57,026 nucleotides of DNA. Source: Gemmatimonadales bacterium. Lineage in GTDB: Bacteria; Gemmatimonadota; Gemmatimonadetes; Gemmatimonadales; GWC2-71-9. Each line of letters starts with the position of its first letter. Within the stretch, counting starts at the first letter, position 1. Both the position numbers and the translations under genes were made by a program. This document shows positions 7,927-14,666 of the stretch, piece by piece. The notes under the pieces are model-generated. The model searched no databases. It was not told the DNA's origin and saw nothing but the letters and a program-made list of their open reading frames with translations. The stretch spans positions 1 through 57,026 of the forward strand of contig DATAOI010000024.1 in assembly GCA_036265815.1 (NCBI GenBank), given 5' to 3'.

Positions 7927-7950
7927 CCCTCCCCTCATTTGGGGGGAGGG
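7927..7950. terminator. Hairpin between convergent genes
   Basis: CCCTCCCC (7927-7934) and GGGGAGGG (7943-7950) form a perfect 8-bp stem with an 8-base loop between the convergent DUF4956 and cobalamin-binding genes. There is no clear T-run, so it may be a weak or factor-assisted bidirectional terminator. Confidence 0.4.
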
Positions 7951-7986
7951 TCCCTCCTTGTATCCGGGCCGATCGAACCCCCCCGG

Positions 7987-8904
7987 TCATTGCAAGTTTG
8001 CTCTTGAGCCGCAGAGAACCTCGTCCAGCCGCTCCAGGCTGTCGACCAGGCTGGGACCGGGCCGGCTGAAGAGCGAGACGCCGTCGGCCACGTACACTCG
8101 CCCATTTCGGACGCAGGGGAGCTCCGGCACTCCAGGCTGCGCGCGGAACCACGCCAGCTCCCGTCGGGTCCGCTCGGCGGAGTAGCCACAGCACGCCGCC
8201 ACCAGCACCTCCGGTTCCCACGCCAGCAGCTCGTCCCAGGAAATTGTTCGGCTCGGCATTCCGGGCCGGCCGAGGCCGTCCTCTCCGCCGGCCAGCGCCA
8301 CCAGCTCCGGATTCCAGTGGCCGCCCGAGATGGGTGGATCGATCCATTCCAGAAACGCCACCCGAGGGCGCGGTGCTCCTGCCGGATGGCGCGCGCGGAT
8401 CGCATCCACCCGGCGACGGAGGCTGGCGGCGACCCGCTCGGCGCGGTCGCGGACGCAGGCTGCCGCTCCCACGCGAACGATGGCGCCGAACGTCTCCTCC
8501 AGTGTGTGGGGGTCGAGCACCAGCACCTCGGGTGAGGACTGGAGCGATGGGAGTGCGCGCTGCACCTCTGCCGGGCCGACGGCGCACACCTCGCAGAGAC
8601 CCTGCGTGACGATGAGGTCGGGTGCCAGCTCGTCGAGCCGTTCAGCATCCACCTGATACAGGGATTCGCCCCTGGCGAGCGCCGAGCGGACCACGCGATC
8701 GATCTCGCGACTCGGCGCGTCGACCGGGATGCGGGTCCGGGTGACCCGCGGCAGACGAGAGACGCGCCCGGGGAAATCGCAGGAGTGGCTGACGGCGACC
8801 AGCGCGTCCTCCAGCCCAAGCGCAAGCACGATCTCGGTGGCGCCCGGCAGCAGGGATGCGATCCGTCGACGCTGGCGCAGCTCAGATCGGGAGGAGATCA
8901 GCAT
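7987..8904 (-). CDS. Cobalamin-binding BtuF-like protein without signal peptide
   Basis: This 305-residue protein is of the periplasmic-binding-protein fold COG0614: RIASLLPGATEIVLALGLED, then HSCDFPGRV, APDLIVTQGLCEVCAV and a C-terminal SLFSRPGPSLVDSLERLDEV. Residues 1-12 are polar and basic, with no signal sequence or lipobox, so it is predicted to be cytosolic, unlike the BtuF-like lipoprotein encoded at the start of this operon. Its role may be to bind an incoming corrinoid after transport. The start overlaps the end of the DUF71 gene by 23 bases. It is the last gene of the riboswitch-controlled unit. Confidence 0.85.
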   Translation of the reverse strand: MLISSRSELRQRRRIASLLPGATEIVLALGLEDALVAVSHSCDFPGRVSRLPRVTRTRIPVDAPSREIDRVVRSALARGESLYQVDAERLDELAPDLIVTQGLCEVCAVGPAEVQRALPSLQSSPEVLVLDPHTLEETFGAIVRVGAAACVRDRAERVAASLRRRVDAIRARHPAGAPRPRVAFLEWIDPPISGGHWNPELVALAGGEDGLGRPGMPSRTISWDELLAWEPEVLVAACCGYSAERTRRELAWFRAQPGVPELPCVRNGRVYVADGVSLFSRPGPSLVDSLERLDEVLCGSRANLQ

Positions 8905-9559
8905 AGACGAAGCCTTCCCGGTCCACGATCTCGCCGGCCATCACCGGCAGCCGCCGGCGGAGCATCGGCCCGGCGGTGACGAAGGTGTGGAACTCGCCCC
9001 GCTCGCCGCAGGGATCGACCGCGGCGGGAAGCCCGGCCAGCAGCCCGGCATCCAGCGCCTGGCCTGCGAGCTCCCGGTCTACCCGTTGCGGGTCGAGGCA
9101 CACGATCCGAGCCTCGACTCCCTCGCGCAACATCGTCTGCATGAGAGGGCCGGTCGGCTCCAGCCAGAGCGGAAAGAGCGGGGTGAGCCCCGTGCCCTCG
9201 AGCATCCGCTCGCGGTACGCTCGCACGTCCGCCAGAAAGAGATCGCCGAAGGCCACATGCGTCACGCCGAGCCGGGTCCGGAGACTCGCCAGCGCCGCAC
9301 CCACCCGCTGCTCGTACTCGGCGTTGGTGCTCGGCCAGGAGAGCGGCACCTCCACCAGCTCGATCCCCGCGGCGGCCGCCTGAGCGCGGAGCAGCTCGGC
9401 CCTGACACCGTGCATCGCGATCCGGTCGAAGGCGGAGACCACGGTGGTCACCAGCGCGACCACCTCCACCGCCGGCATCTTTCGAAGTCGATGCAGCGCC
9501 CAGGCGGCATCCTTCCCGCCGCTCCAGCTCAGCGCGACGCGCACCGGCTCAGCGGACAT
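8882..9559 (-). CDS. DUF71/COG2102 ATP-pyrophosphatase in a B12 operon
   Basis: The 225-residue protein has a PP-loop near its N-terminus (ALSWSGGKDAAWALHRL, residues 9-25), then FDRIAMHGVR and a conserved GDLFLADVRAYRERML. It matches the Dph6-like family (diphthine-ammonia ligase in eukaryotes), which adenylates a carboxylate before amidation. Bacteria make no diphthamide. Bacterial members in B12 gene clusters have been predicted by comparative genomics to act in corrinoid salvage, for example re-amidation of side chains. Its place between a BtuB-like receptor and a cytosolic BtuF-like protein behind a cobalamin riboswitch fits that prediction. It overlaps both neighbours. Confidence 0.85.
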   Translation of the reverse strand: MSAEPVRVALSWSGGKDAAWALHRLRKMPAVEVVALVTTVVSAFDRIAMHGVRAELLRAQAAAAGIELVEVPLSWPSTNAEYEQRVGAALASLRTRLGVTHVAFGDLFLADVRAYRERMLEGTGLTPLFPLWLEPTGPLMQTMLREGVEARIVCLDPQRVDRELAGQALDAGLLAGLPAAVDPCGERGEFHTFVTAGPMLRRRLPVMAGEIVDREGFVYADLLPI

Positions 9560-11534
9560 GGGTCGTGACGCCCACGAGAATCGTCCGCCCGGGCGAGCGG
9601 AAGTTGGCCGCCTGCTCGTACGACTTGTCGAACAGGTTCTCGACCCTCGTGGTCAGGTCCAGGCCGGGCACGCCGCCGCCCGGAAGCAGCACGGCCACGC
9701 TGCCGCTGAGATCGAGGGTGGCGTAGCTCGGAAGCGTCAGGCGCTTCGAGGGGTCGGGGAAGGAGGCGAACCGCACGTCCTCCCGGCTGCCGACCACCGT
9801 CAGCACCGCCCCGACTCGGCCACGCCGGGCCACCGTGGACTGCAGTCCGAAGGTGAGCATGTCGTCGGGGCGGCGGAGCAGGCGCTGGCCGTTCACGAAC
9901 GTCGCGTCTTCCCCCGAATCGAAGCCCGCGTCGGTCACTTCGGTGTGCAGGTGGGTGTAGGCGGCGTCCGCCTCCACGCCGGCGGTCGGACGGAGCTTCA
10001 CCCCGATCTCCACGCCCGCCACCCTGGCGGCCGCGACGTTGAAGAAGTTCGGCGCGCCCGGCGAGGGCGGCGCGAAGGTGAACTGGATCAAGTCTCGGAA
10101 CCGCTGGGCGAAGCCGGTAGCGGAGACACTGACGCCGGTGCCCGGTACGTCCTGGGTCACGCCGCCCTCCACGCTGAACGTCCGCTCAGGGCGAAGGTCC
10201 GGATTGCCCGTCGCGAAGCCGGTGGCGAAGTTGTCGAAGAACGAGGGCTCCTTGAAGCCCGTTCCCACCGACGCCCGGATCCGGGTAGACGGAGTGACGA
10301 ACGCGAGCGCGCTGGTCCGATAGGTCCAGAAGCTCCCGAAACGCTCGTTCTGGTCCAGCCGTCCGCCGGCCGTGAGCTGAAGGCGGGCCACCGGCATCGC
10401 GGAGCCCTGCAGGAAGAACCCCCAGTTGGTCCGCTCCGGTGAGGGGTCGACCCGCGTGAGCGGGTCCTCGGCAGCCGAGCGCTGAAGGTTGGCCTGGCGC
10501 TCGTGGTCCAGACTCACTCCGGCCAGGCCGCGGATGTCTGCCGGTAGCCGCAGCTGGCCGCGCGCCTCGGCGGTCCAGCGCCGGGTGTCGATGCGCGAGT
10601 CGCTGAAGCCGTTGAAGTCGGTGGCGGAGTCAGGCGGGTTCACGAACTCGTTGTTCGCCGCGTGCCGACCCACCAGGAGCTGTCCTTCCACCGCGCTGGA
10701 GAACCGGTGAGTGACGTCCAGCGAGACCGTGGTGGTCCGCTCGGTGTTGAACTGATTGTGATCGGTGGGCGCGCCGGTGAAGTCGGTGGGAAAGTGGAAC
10801 GCGCCGTCCGCGAAGCGGGCCGAGAGCGCCGCCCCGGTGCGCCCGCCGGCCGCCGCCCGGACCCGCCCGCTCGCCACGGTGTTGTGATAGTCGCTGTTGA
10901 AGCCGTAGATCCCGTCGGTGGTCCTGCGGGATACCGCCGCCGACCAGCCCAGTGCCTCGCCACCGCCGAGCGCCTCGGCCTCCCAGCGGAAGGAGCCGTA
11001 GGTACCGCCCTCCCCGGTCGCGCTCAGCTCGGTATCTCCGCGGCCATCGCGGGTCACGATCTGGACCACGCCGGAGATCGCGTCCGAACCGTACAGCACG
11101 CTACCGGGGCCCCGAACGACCTCGATCCGCTCGATGTTGTCGGTGGTCAGGTTGGCGAAGTCGTAAGAGCCGCCGGGCTGGTTGACGGCGACACCGTCCA
11201 CCAGGACCTTCACGTAGTCGCTTTCGCCTCCGCGGAGAAACAGCGAGGTCTGCGCCCCGAATCCGCCCCCCTGCACCACCTGCGCGCCGGGGACCTGCCG
11301 GAGCGCGTCTGCCACCGAGCGAATGCCCTGGGCCCGGAGATCCTCGCCCCGCAGCACCGTCACGGTGACACCCACCGAGTCCGCGCTCACCGGATAGCGC
11401 GTCGCCGTGACGACGATCTCGGGAAGCACGGTGGTGTCGCTCCGCTCCTGGGCAGCGAGGATGGGGGCGGTCGCGACGAGGAGCGCGGCGGCGGCACACC
11501 ACCGGATCGGGAAGGCTGGACGAGCGCGGATCAT
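9549..11534 (-). CDS. btuB: TonB-dependent outer-membrane cobalamin receptor, BtuB-like
   Basis: The 661-residue protein has a signal peptide (about residues 1-28, ending ILAAQ) and a TonB-box-like LPEIVVTATR (about 36-45). The plug domain shows VTVLRGEDLRAQGIRSVADAL, FLRGGESDYVKVLVDGVAVN and IERIEVVRGPGSVLYGSDAI, followed by a long beta-barrel and a final strand ending HVR. The length fits a BtuB-type receptor. Substrate assignment rests mainly on the upstream cobalamin riboswitch and the flanking BtuF-like genes. No BtuCD permease or ATPase gene is seen in the window. Confidence 0.9.
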   Translation of the reverse strand: MIRARPAFPIRWCAAAALLVATAPILAAQERSDTTVLPEIVVTATRYPVSADSVGVTVTVLRGEDLRAQGIRSVADALRQVPGAQVVQGGGFGAQTSLFLRGGESDYVKVLVDGVAVNQPGGSYDFANLTTDNIERIEVVRGPGSVLYGSDAISGVVQIVTRDGRGDTELSATGEGGTYGSFRWEAEALGGGEALGWSAAVSRRTTDGIYGFNSDYHNTVASGRVRAAAGGRTGAALSARFADGAFHFPTDFTGAPTDHNQFNTERTTTVSLDVTHRFSSAVEGQLLVGRHAANNEFVNPPDSATDFNGFSDSRIDTRRWTAEARGQLRLPADIRGLAGVSLDHERQANLQRSAAEDPLTRVDPSPERTNWGFFLQGSAMPVARLQLTAGGRLDQNERFGSFWTYRTSALAFVTPSTRIRASVGTGFKEPSFFDNFATGFATGNPDLRPERTFSVEGGVTQDVPGTGVSVSATGFAQRFRDLIQFTFAPPSPGAPNFFNVAAARVAGVEIGVKLRPTAGVEADAAYTHLHTEVTDAGFDSGEDATFVNGQRLLRRPDDMLTFGLQSTVARRGRVGAVLTVVGSREDVRFASFPDPSKRLTLPSYATLDLSGSVAVLLPGGGVPGLDLTTRVENLFDKSYEQAANFRSPGRTILVGVTTHVR

Positions 11535-11556
11535 GATGAGATCTCCTGAAGCGGGG

Positions 11557-12492
11557 TCACTGCAGCACCGGCTGGAGGCGGTGCCGGAGCATGGCCACGG
11601 CGGCGGGTGCCCGCGGACTGGGCCGATTGAAGACGGATTCGGTGAGCGCGAGGAGACGGTGCCGCCGAACCGCGCGCAGGGCCTGCCATTCAGGGCGCGA
11701 GGCGAAGCCGGCGCTCATCGCGCCCACCGTGACGATGGCGAGCGGACCGCGCGCCACGACCGATTCGAGCGTGACCGGGGCGGAAGGCAGTGATAGGTCG
11801 TCGAACACGTTGCGTGCGCCGGCCAGCTCCAGCAGCTCGCTCACGAAGCTGCCGGCGCCGAGTACGATGAGCGGCTGGTCCCAGGCGAGGAGCAGCACCC
11901 CGGGAGCCAGTGCAGGCTCGGCCGACCGGCGCAGGCGGCCGAGTGCCGCCTCGAACGTTCGCGCCAGCGAGTCCGCCGCGTGGTCTGCGCCCACCACGCG
12001 CCCCAGCAGCCGGGCCAGTCTGGGCACGTCGGCGAGGTGGTCGGTGCGAAGGGCCAGCACCGGGATACCCATCGACCTGAGCCGGGCGCGGGCGCCGGCG
12101 TTGGTCGGGCCGTCGTACAGCAGGACCAGGTCGGGTGACCGCGCGGCTACGGCTTCGACGTTGGGCGGGAGCCAGGCCCCGACGCTCGCCACCCGCAGAG
12201 CGGCCACGGGGTAGTCGCACGCGTCGGTGCGGCCGACCAGGCGGTCGCCGGCGCCCAAGGCGAAGAGGAGCTCGGTAGTGGTGGGATTGAGCGAGACGAT
12301 CCGACGCGGCGGCCGGTCGATGCGGAGCGTGTTCCCCGCGTCATCGGCGACCGAGGTGGCCGCCTCGTCGGTAGCCGAGGCGCTAGCCGAGGCGGCAACC
12401 ACCGCGGCCTCAAGGTCCGGCCGGCGGCCGGGCTGGTGGCACGCGACGAGCCCCGCGGCACAGAGTGCCGCGAGCCGGAGACGGGCCGTCAA
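11557..12492 (-). CDS. btuF: BtuF-like cobalamin-binding lipoprotein
   Basis: The 311-residue protein has a lipoprotein signal (lipobox AGLVAC, Cys at residue 18) and a low-complexity Ala/Ser linker. The helical-backbone binding domain follows: RRIVSLNPTTTELLFALGAG, TDACDYP, SVGAWLPPNVEAVAA, SPDLVLLYDG. It would capture corrinoid at the inner membrane or periplasm for an ABC importer. The only start that gives the signal peptide is a TTG at 12492, with no clear Shine-Dalgarno site. A perfect 10-bp hairpin ends five bases upstream and may control access. It is the first gene after the cobalamin riboswitch; the receptor gene follows after 22 bases. Confidence 0.88.
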   Translation of the reverse strand: MTARLRLAALCAAGLVACHQPGRRPDLEAAVVAASASASATDEAATSVADDAGNTLRIDRPPRRIVSLNPTTTELLFALGAGDRLVGRTDACDYPVAALRVASVGAWLPPNVEAVAARSPDLVLLYDGPTNAGARARLRSMGIPVLALRTDHLADVPRLARLLGRVVGADHAADSLARTFEAALGRLRRSAEPALAPGVLLLAWDQPLIVLGAGSFVSELLELAGARNVFDDLSLPSAPVTLESVVARGPLAIVTVGAMSAGFASRPEWQALRAVRRHRLLALTESVFNRPSPRAPAAVAMLRHRLQPVLQ

Positions 12493-12496
12493 TGCA

Positions 12497-12530
12497 TCCG
12501 CCCATCCCCGGGGAACCGAAGATGGGCGGA
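12497..12530 (-). promoter_or_regulatory. Hairpin just before btuF start, possible riboswitch expression platform
   Basis: Arms at 12497-12506 and 12521-12530 are perfectly complementary over 10 bp (TCCGCCCATC/GATGGGCGGA) with a 14-base loop. The structure ends five bases before the TTG start and has no T-run. A translation-blocking expression platform is more likely than a terminator. Confidence 0.5.
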
Positions 12531-12574
12531 CACAGGCGTGGAGGCCGGAGTCGCCACCGTTTCCCTCCCCCGAG

Positions 12575-12745
12575 GGTCAGTGAGGTGGCGCGAGGGCGAG
12601 GTCTCCTGGCTTCGGGCCCTCGCTCGCCTTCCCGGTTTCCCAGTGGCGTCTCAAGCGAGGTGGACTGCTGCCCGTTACAGTGGCGGGGCCGCGCCGGATT
12701 CACACCGGCTTCCGAGTATCGCTGCTCGCGTAGAACTGTTGTCGA
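12575..12745 (-). promoter_or_regulatory. Cobalamin (AdoCbl) riboswitch
   Basis: On the minus strand the conserved elements occur in order: GGTGTGAATCCGGCGC (12691-12706), the B12-box region GCCACTGTAACGGG (12671-12684) and, after a variable arm, CCAGGAGACCTC (around 12598-12609). This is the class I cobalamin riboswitch pattern, and it lies directly upstream of the btuF-btuB unit. Boundaries are approximate. Confidence 0.93.
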
Positions 12746-12753
12746 CGGCGGAG

Positions 12754-12782
12754 ATCATACCGGTTCGATCGGCGGCACGCAA
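12754..12782 (-). promoter_or_regulatory. Probable promoter of the cobalamin operon
   Basis: On the minus strand TTGCGT (12777-12782) and TATGAT (12754-12759) are separated by exactly 17 bases. Transcription would start near 12747, just before the riboswitch. Confidence 0.5.
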
Positions 12783-12803
12783 GAGCGGGCGGAGCGCCGG
12801 TGC

Positions 12804-13985
12804 TCAGAACTCGAACCCGGCCGCCAAATTGACGTGCGCCGCGCTCAGTCTTCCGACCGCCGGTGCGTAGCGAGTCCACAGCCCCCGCACCTCCAGCCCG
12901 ATCACCGCGGGCGCGTGCCGCCAGTGCACATGCCCTTCGACGCCGACGTTCCGCCGGCGGGAGCCCAGGGCAAGATCGTCGTCGTCCGGATCATCGATCC
13001 CGCCACCGCCGCCGACTTCCCACGCGGGGGTCGGGCGAAGGTTGAGCTGCGCCCATCCGCCGCTGGTGTGCACCGGCACTCCATCGAGCACCATGCTCTG
13101 CCCGATCCCACCTCCGCCGAGTCCCGCCAGCGCCTGCCCGACGAACGCCTCCGCGCGGAGCTCGGCCCAAGTCGTGAGCGGAGTCCACACGCTTGCGACC
13201 AGCGCCCGGCTCGGCACCCGGCCGCCCGAGGAATCCACCAGCCAGCCATAATGTCCGCCCACGCTCAGCTCGCCCTGCTGGTCTTCGGCGCCCCAGCGGG
13301 CCCGGAGTCTGCCCTGGAAATAGGGACGCCCGCTCCGCTCAGCGATATCGGGTTGGGTGAAAAATGGACCCTGCGCCTCGCCCGAGGTCGGCGCAAGCAC
13401 CGCGACCTCGGCGCCGACCCGCACCCCGCCTGCCGGCGCCAGGTCCCCGCTCAGCCGAATCTGCGGAATCCAGAGCCACAGATTTCCCGCACCCGCGAAA
13501 TCGGGGAAGCCAATGCTGGCGAGCGAGGAGGGGCTCACCGCGGCGATCGGCGGCGACTCCTGGCCGATCAGCAGCGCCGCCCGCCGCCAGGTGAGCTCCG
13601 CGAACGCGCGCCGGATCCGGAGCAGCGGGAAGGTGCGTCCCCCGCTCGACGGCTGCTGTCCGCCGAAGAAATCGAGGTCCAGGATGCCGCTCAGTGCCCC
13701 CCGGCCGAACTCAGGCACCAGCGCCGTCAGGGTGACCCGCGACTGCCGCACCGCGGCGCTGGTGGCACTGGTGCGAGAGCTGGCGGCCGCCGGGATCACA
13801 AATTGGGGGACGTCGCTGTTGTTGACCGCGTTGCTGGTATAGAACGCGTTCATCAGCACCAGGCCGTGCAGGTGCGCCTCGATGTCGGGCTGCTGGGCTC
13901 GGAGCGGTGCCGCCAGCAGGGGCAGCGCGACCAGAACAGCCCGGCGCGTTGACGCGCTCCGCGGCGATCGGTAGTCTTTGACCAT
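12804..13985 (-). CDS. Outer-membrane porin-like protein
   Basis: The 393-residue protein has a signal peptide (STRRAVLVALPLLAAPLRAQ, about residues 13-32) and then a beta-rich sequence with alternating hydrophobic strands. It ends in AAGFEF, the terminal Phe typical of proteins inserted by the Bam complex. Motifs such as GILDLDFFGGQ and RIRRAFAELTWRRAALLIGQ resemble phosphate-selective or alginate-type porins, but no close family is claimed. The ATG at 13985 overlaps the divergent cupredoxin ATG by two bases and has no Shine-Dalgarno site, so the start is uncertain. Divergence from the cupredoxin/sensor-kinase pair suggests a shared function. Confidence 0.7.
   Translation of the reverse strand: MVKDYRSPRSASTRRAVLVALPLLAAPLRAQQPDIEAHLHGLVLMNAFYTSNAVNNSDVPQFVIPAAASSRTSATSAAVRQSRVTLTALVPEFGRGALSGILDLDFFGGQQPSSGGRTFPLLRIRRAFAELTWRRAALLIGQESPPIAAVSPSSLASIGFPDFAGAGNLWLWIPQIRLSGDLAPAGGVRVGAEVAVLAPTSGEAQGPFFTQPDIAERSGRPYFQGRLRARWGAEDQQGELSVGGHYGWLVDSSGGRVPSRALVASVWTPLTTWAELRAEAFVGQALAGLGGGGIGQSMVLDGVPVHTSGGWAQLNLRPTPAWEVGGGGGIDDPDDDDLALGSRRRNVGVEGHVHWRHAPAVIGLEVRGLWTRYAPAVGRLSAAHVNLAAGFEF
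13949..13977 (+). promoter_or_regulatory. Promoter giving a leaderless cupredoxin transcript
   Basis: TTGACG (13949-13954), a 17-base spacer, then TAGTCT (13972-13977). The ATG at 13984 begins six bases after the -10 box, at the expected transcription start, and no ribosome binding site is present. The transcript is therefore probably leaderless. Confidence 0.5.
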
Positions 13986-14658
13986 GCGAGGTAAAGTACA
14001 GCGCGGCGACAGGTTCCGCCGAGTCCTGCTGGCCGCCGCGATGGCGCTGCCGGTCGCGGTGGTGGTGGGTGGGCGCGTCACCATGCTGGACAAGGGCGAT
14101 CATCCGGGCGACGTGGGCCAGGCGGTGATCTGGCTCGCCACTCCCGCGGCGGAGGCGGTGGTGCCGGTGCGCGCCGAGATCGGGACGGCGGACAAGGCGT
14201 TCTCGCCGCATCTGCTGGTGGTGCCGGTCGGCTCCACCATCTCCTTTCCCAATCACGATCCGTTCAACCATAACGTCTTCTCGCTCTCCGAGGAGAATCC
14301 GTTCGACCTGGGTCTCTATGGCAGGGGCGAAGCGCGGTCGGTCAAGTTCACCCGGCCGGGAATCATGCGGGTCTACTGCAACGTCCACGCGCAGATGAGC
14401 GCGATCGTGGTGGTGCGGGACAATTCCTATTTCGCCCAGCCCGCCAGCGACGGGACCTTCTCGCTGCCGGCGGTGCCGCCAGGCAGCTACCAGCTCCACG
14501 CCTGGCATGAGCGGGCGCCCGAGGTCATCCGGCAGCTCACGGTTCCCCCCGCCGGTCTCCAGAACCTCGCCCTGGAGCTGGATGCGCGCGGGTACCACTT
14601 CAAGCCTCACCTCAACAAGTTCGGCCAGCCGTACCCGCAGCGAGGACGGCGCTACTGA
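13984..14658 (+). CDS. Cupredoxin-like copper protein with C-terminal beta-sandwich domain
   Basis: The 224-residue protein begins with a basic stretch and a hydrophobic segment (RRVLLAAAMALPVAVVVGG, about residues 13-31) that should export it or anchor it in the membrane. The cupredoxin domain shows the type 1 copper ligand pattern: His in ISFPNHDPFNHNVFS, then Cys, His and Met in RVYCNVHAQM. A carboxypeptidase-regulatory-like beta sandwich follows (FSLPAVPPGSYQLHAWHERA). Proteins of this layout are often labelled methylamine utilisation or plastocyanin-like. It could carry electrons or sense copper or redox state. The downstream sensor kinase starts eight bases after its stop. Confidence 0.82.
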   Translation: MRGKVQRGDRFRRVLLAAAMALPVAVVVGGRVTMLDKGDHPGDVGQAVIWLATPAAEAVVPVRAEIGTADKAFSPHLLVVPVGSTISFPNHDPFNHNVFSLSEENPFDLGLYGRGEARSVKFTRPGIMRVYCNVHAQMSAIVVVRDNSYFAQPASDGTFSLPAVPPGSYQLHAWHERAPEVIRQLTVPPAGLQNLALELDARGYHFKPHLNKFGQPYPQRGRRY

Positions 14659-14666
14659 CCGCCCGC

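Noticed and set aside
7842-8069. Short plus-strand ORF after DUF4956
   Set aside because: It crosses a hairpin and runs antisense into the cobalamin-binding gene, with no ribosome binding site.
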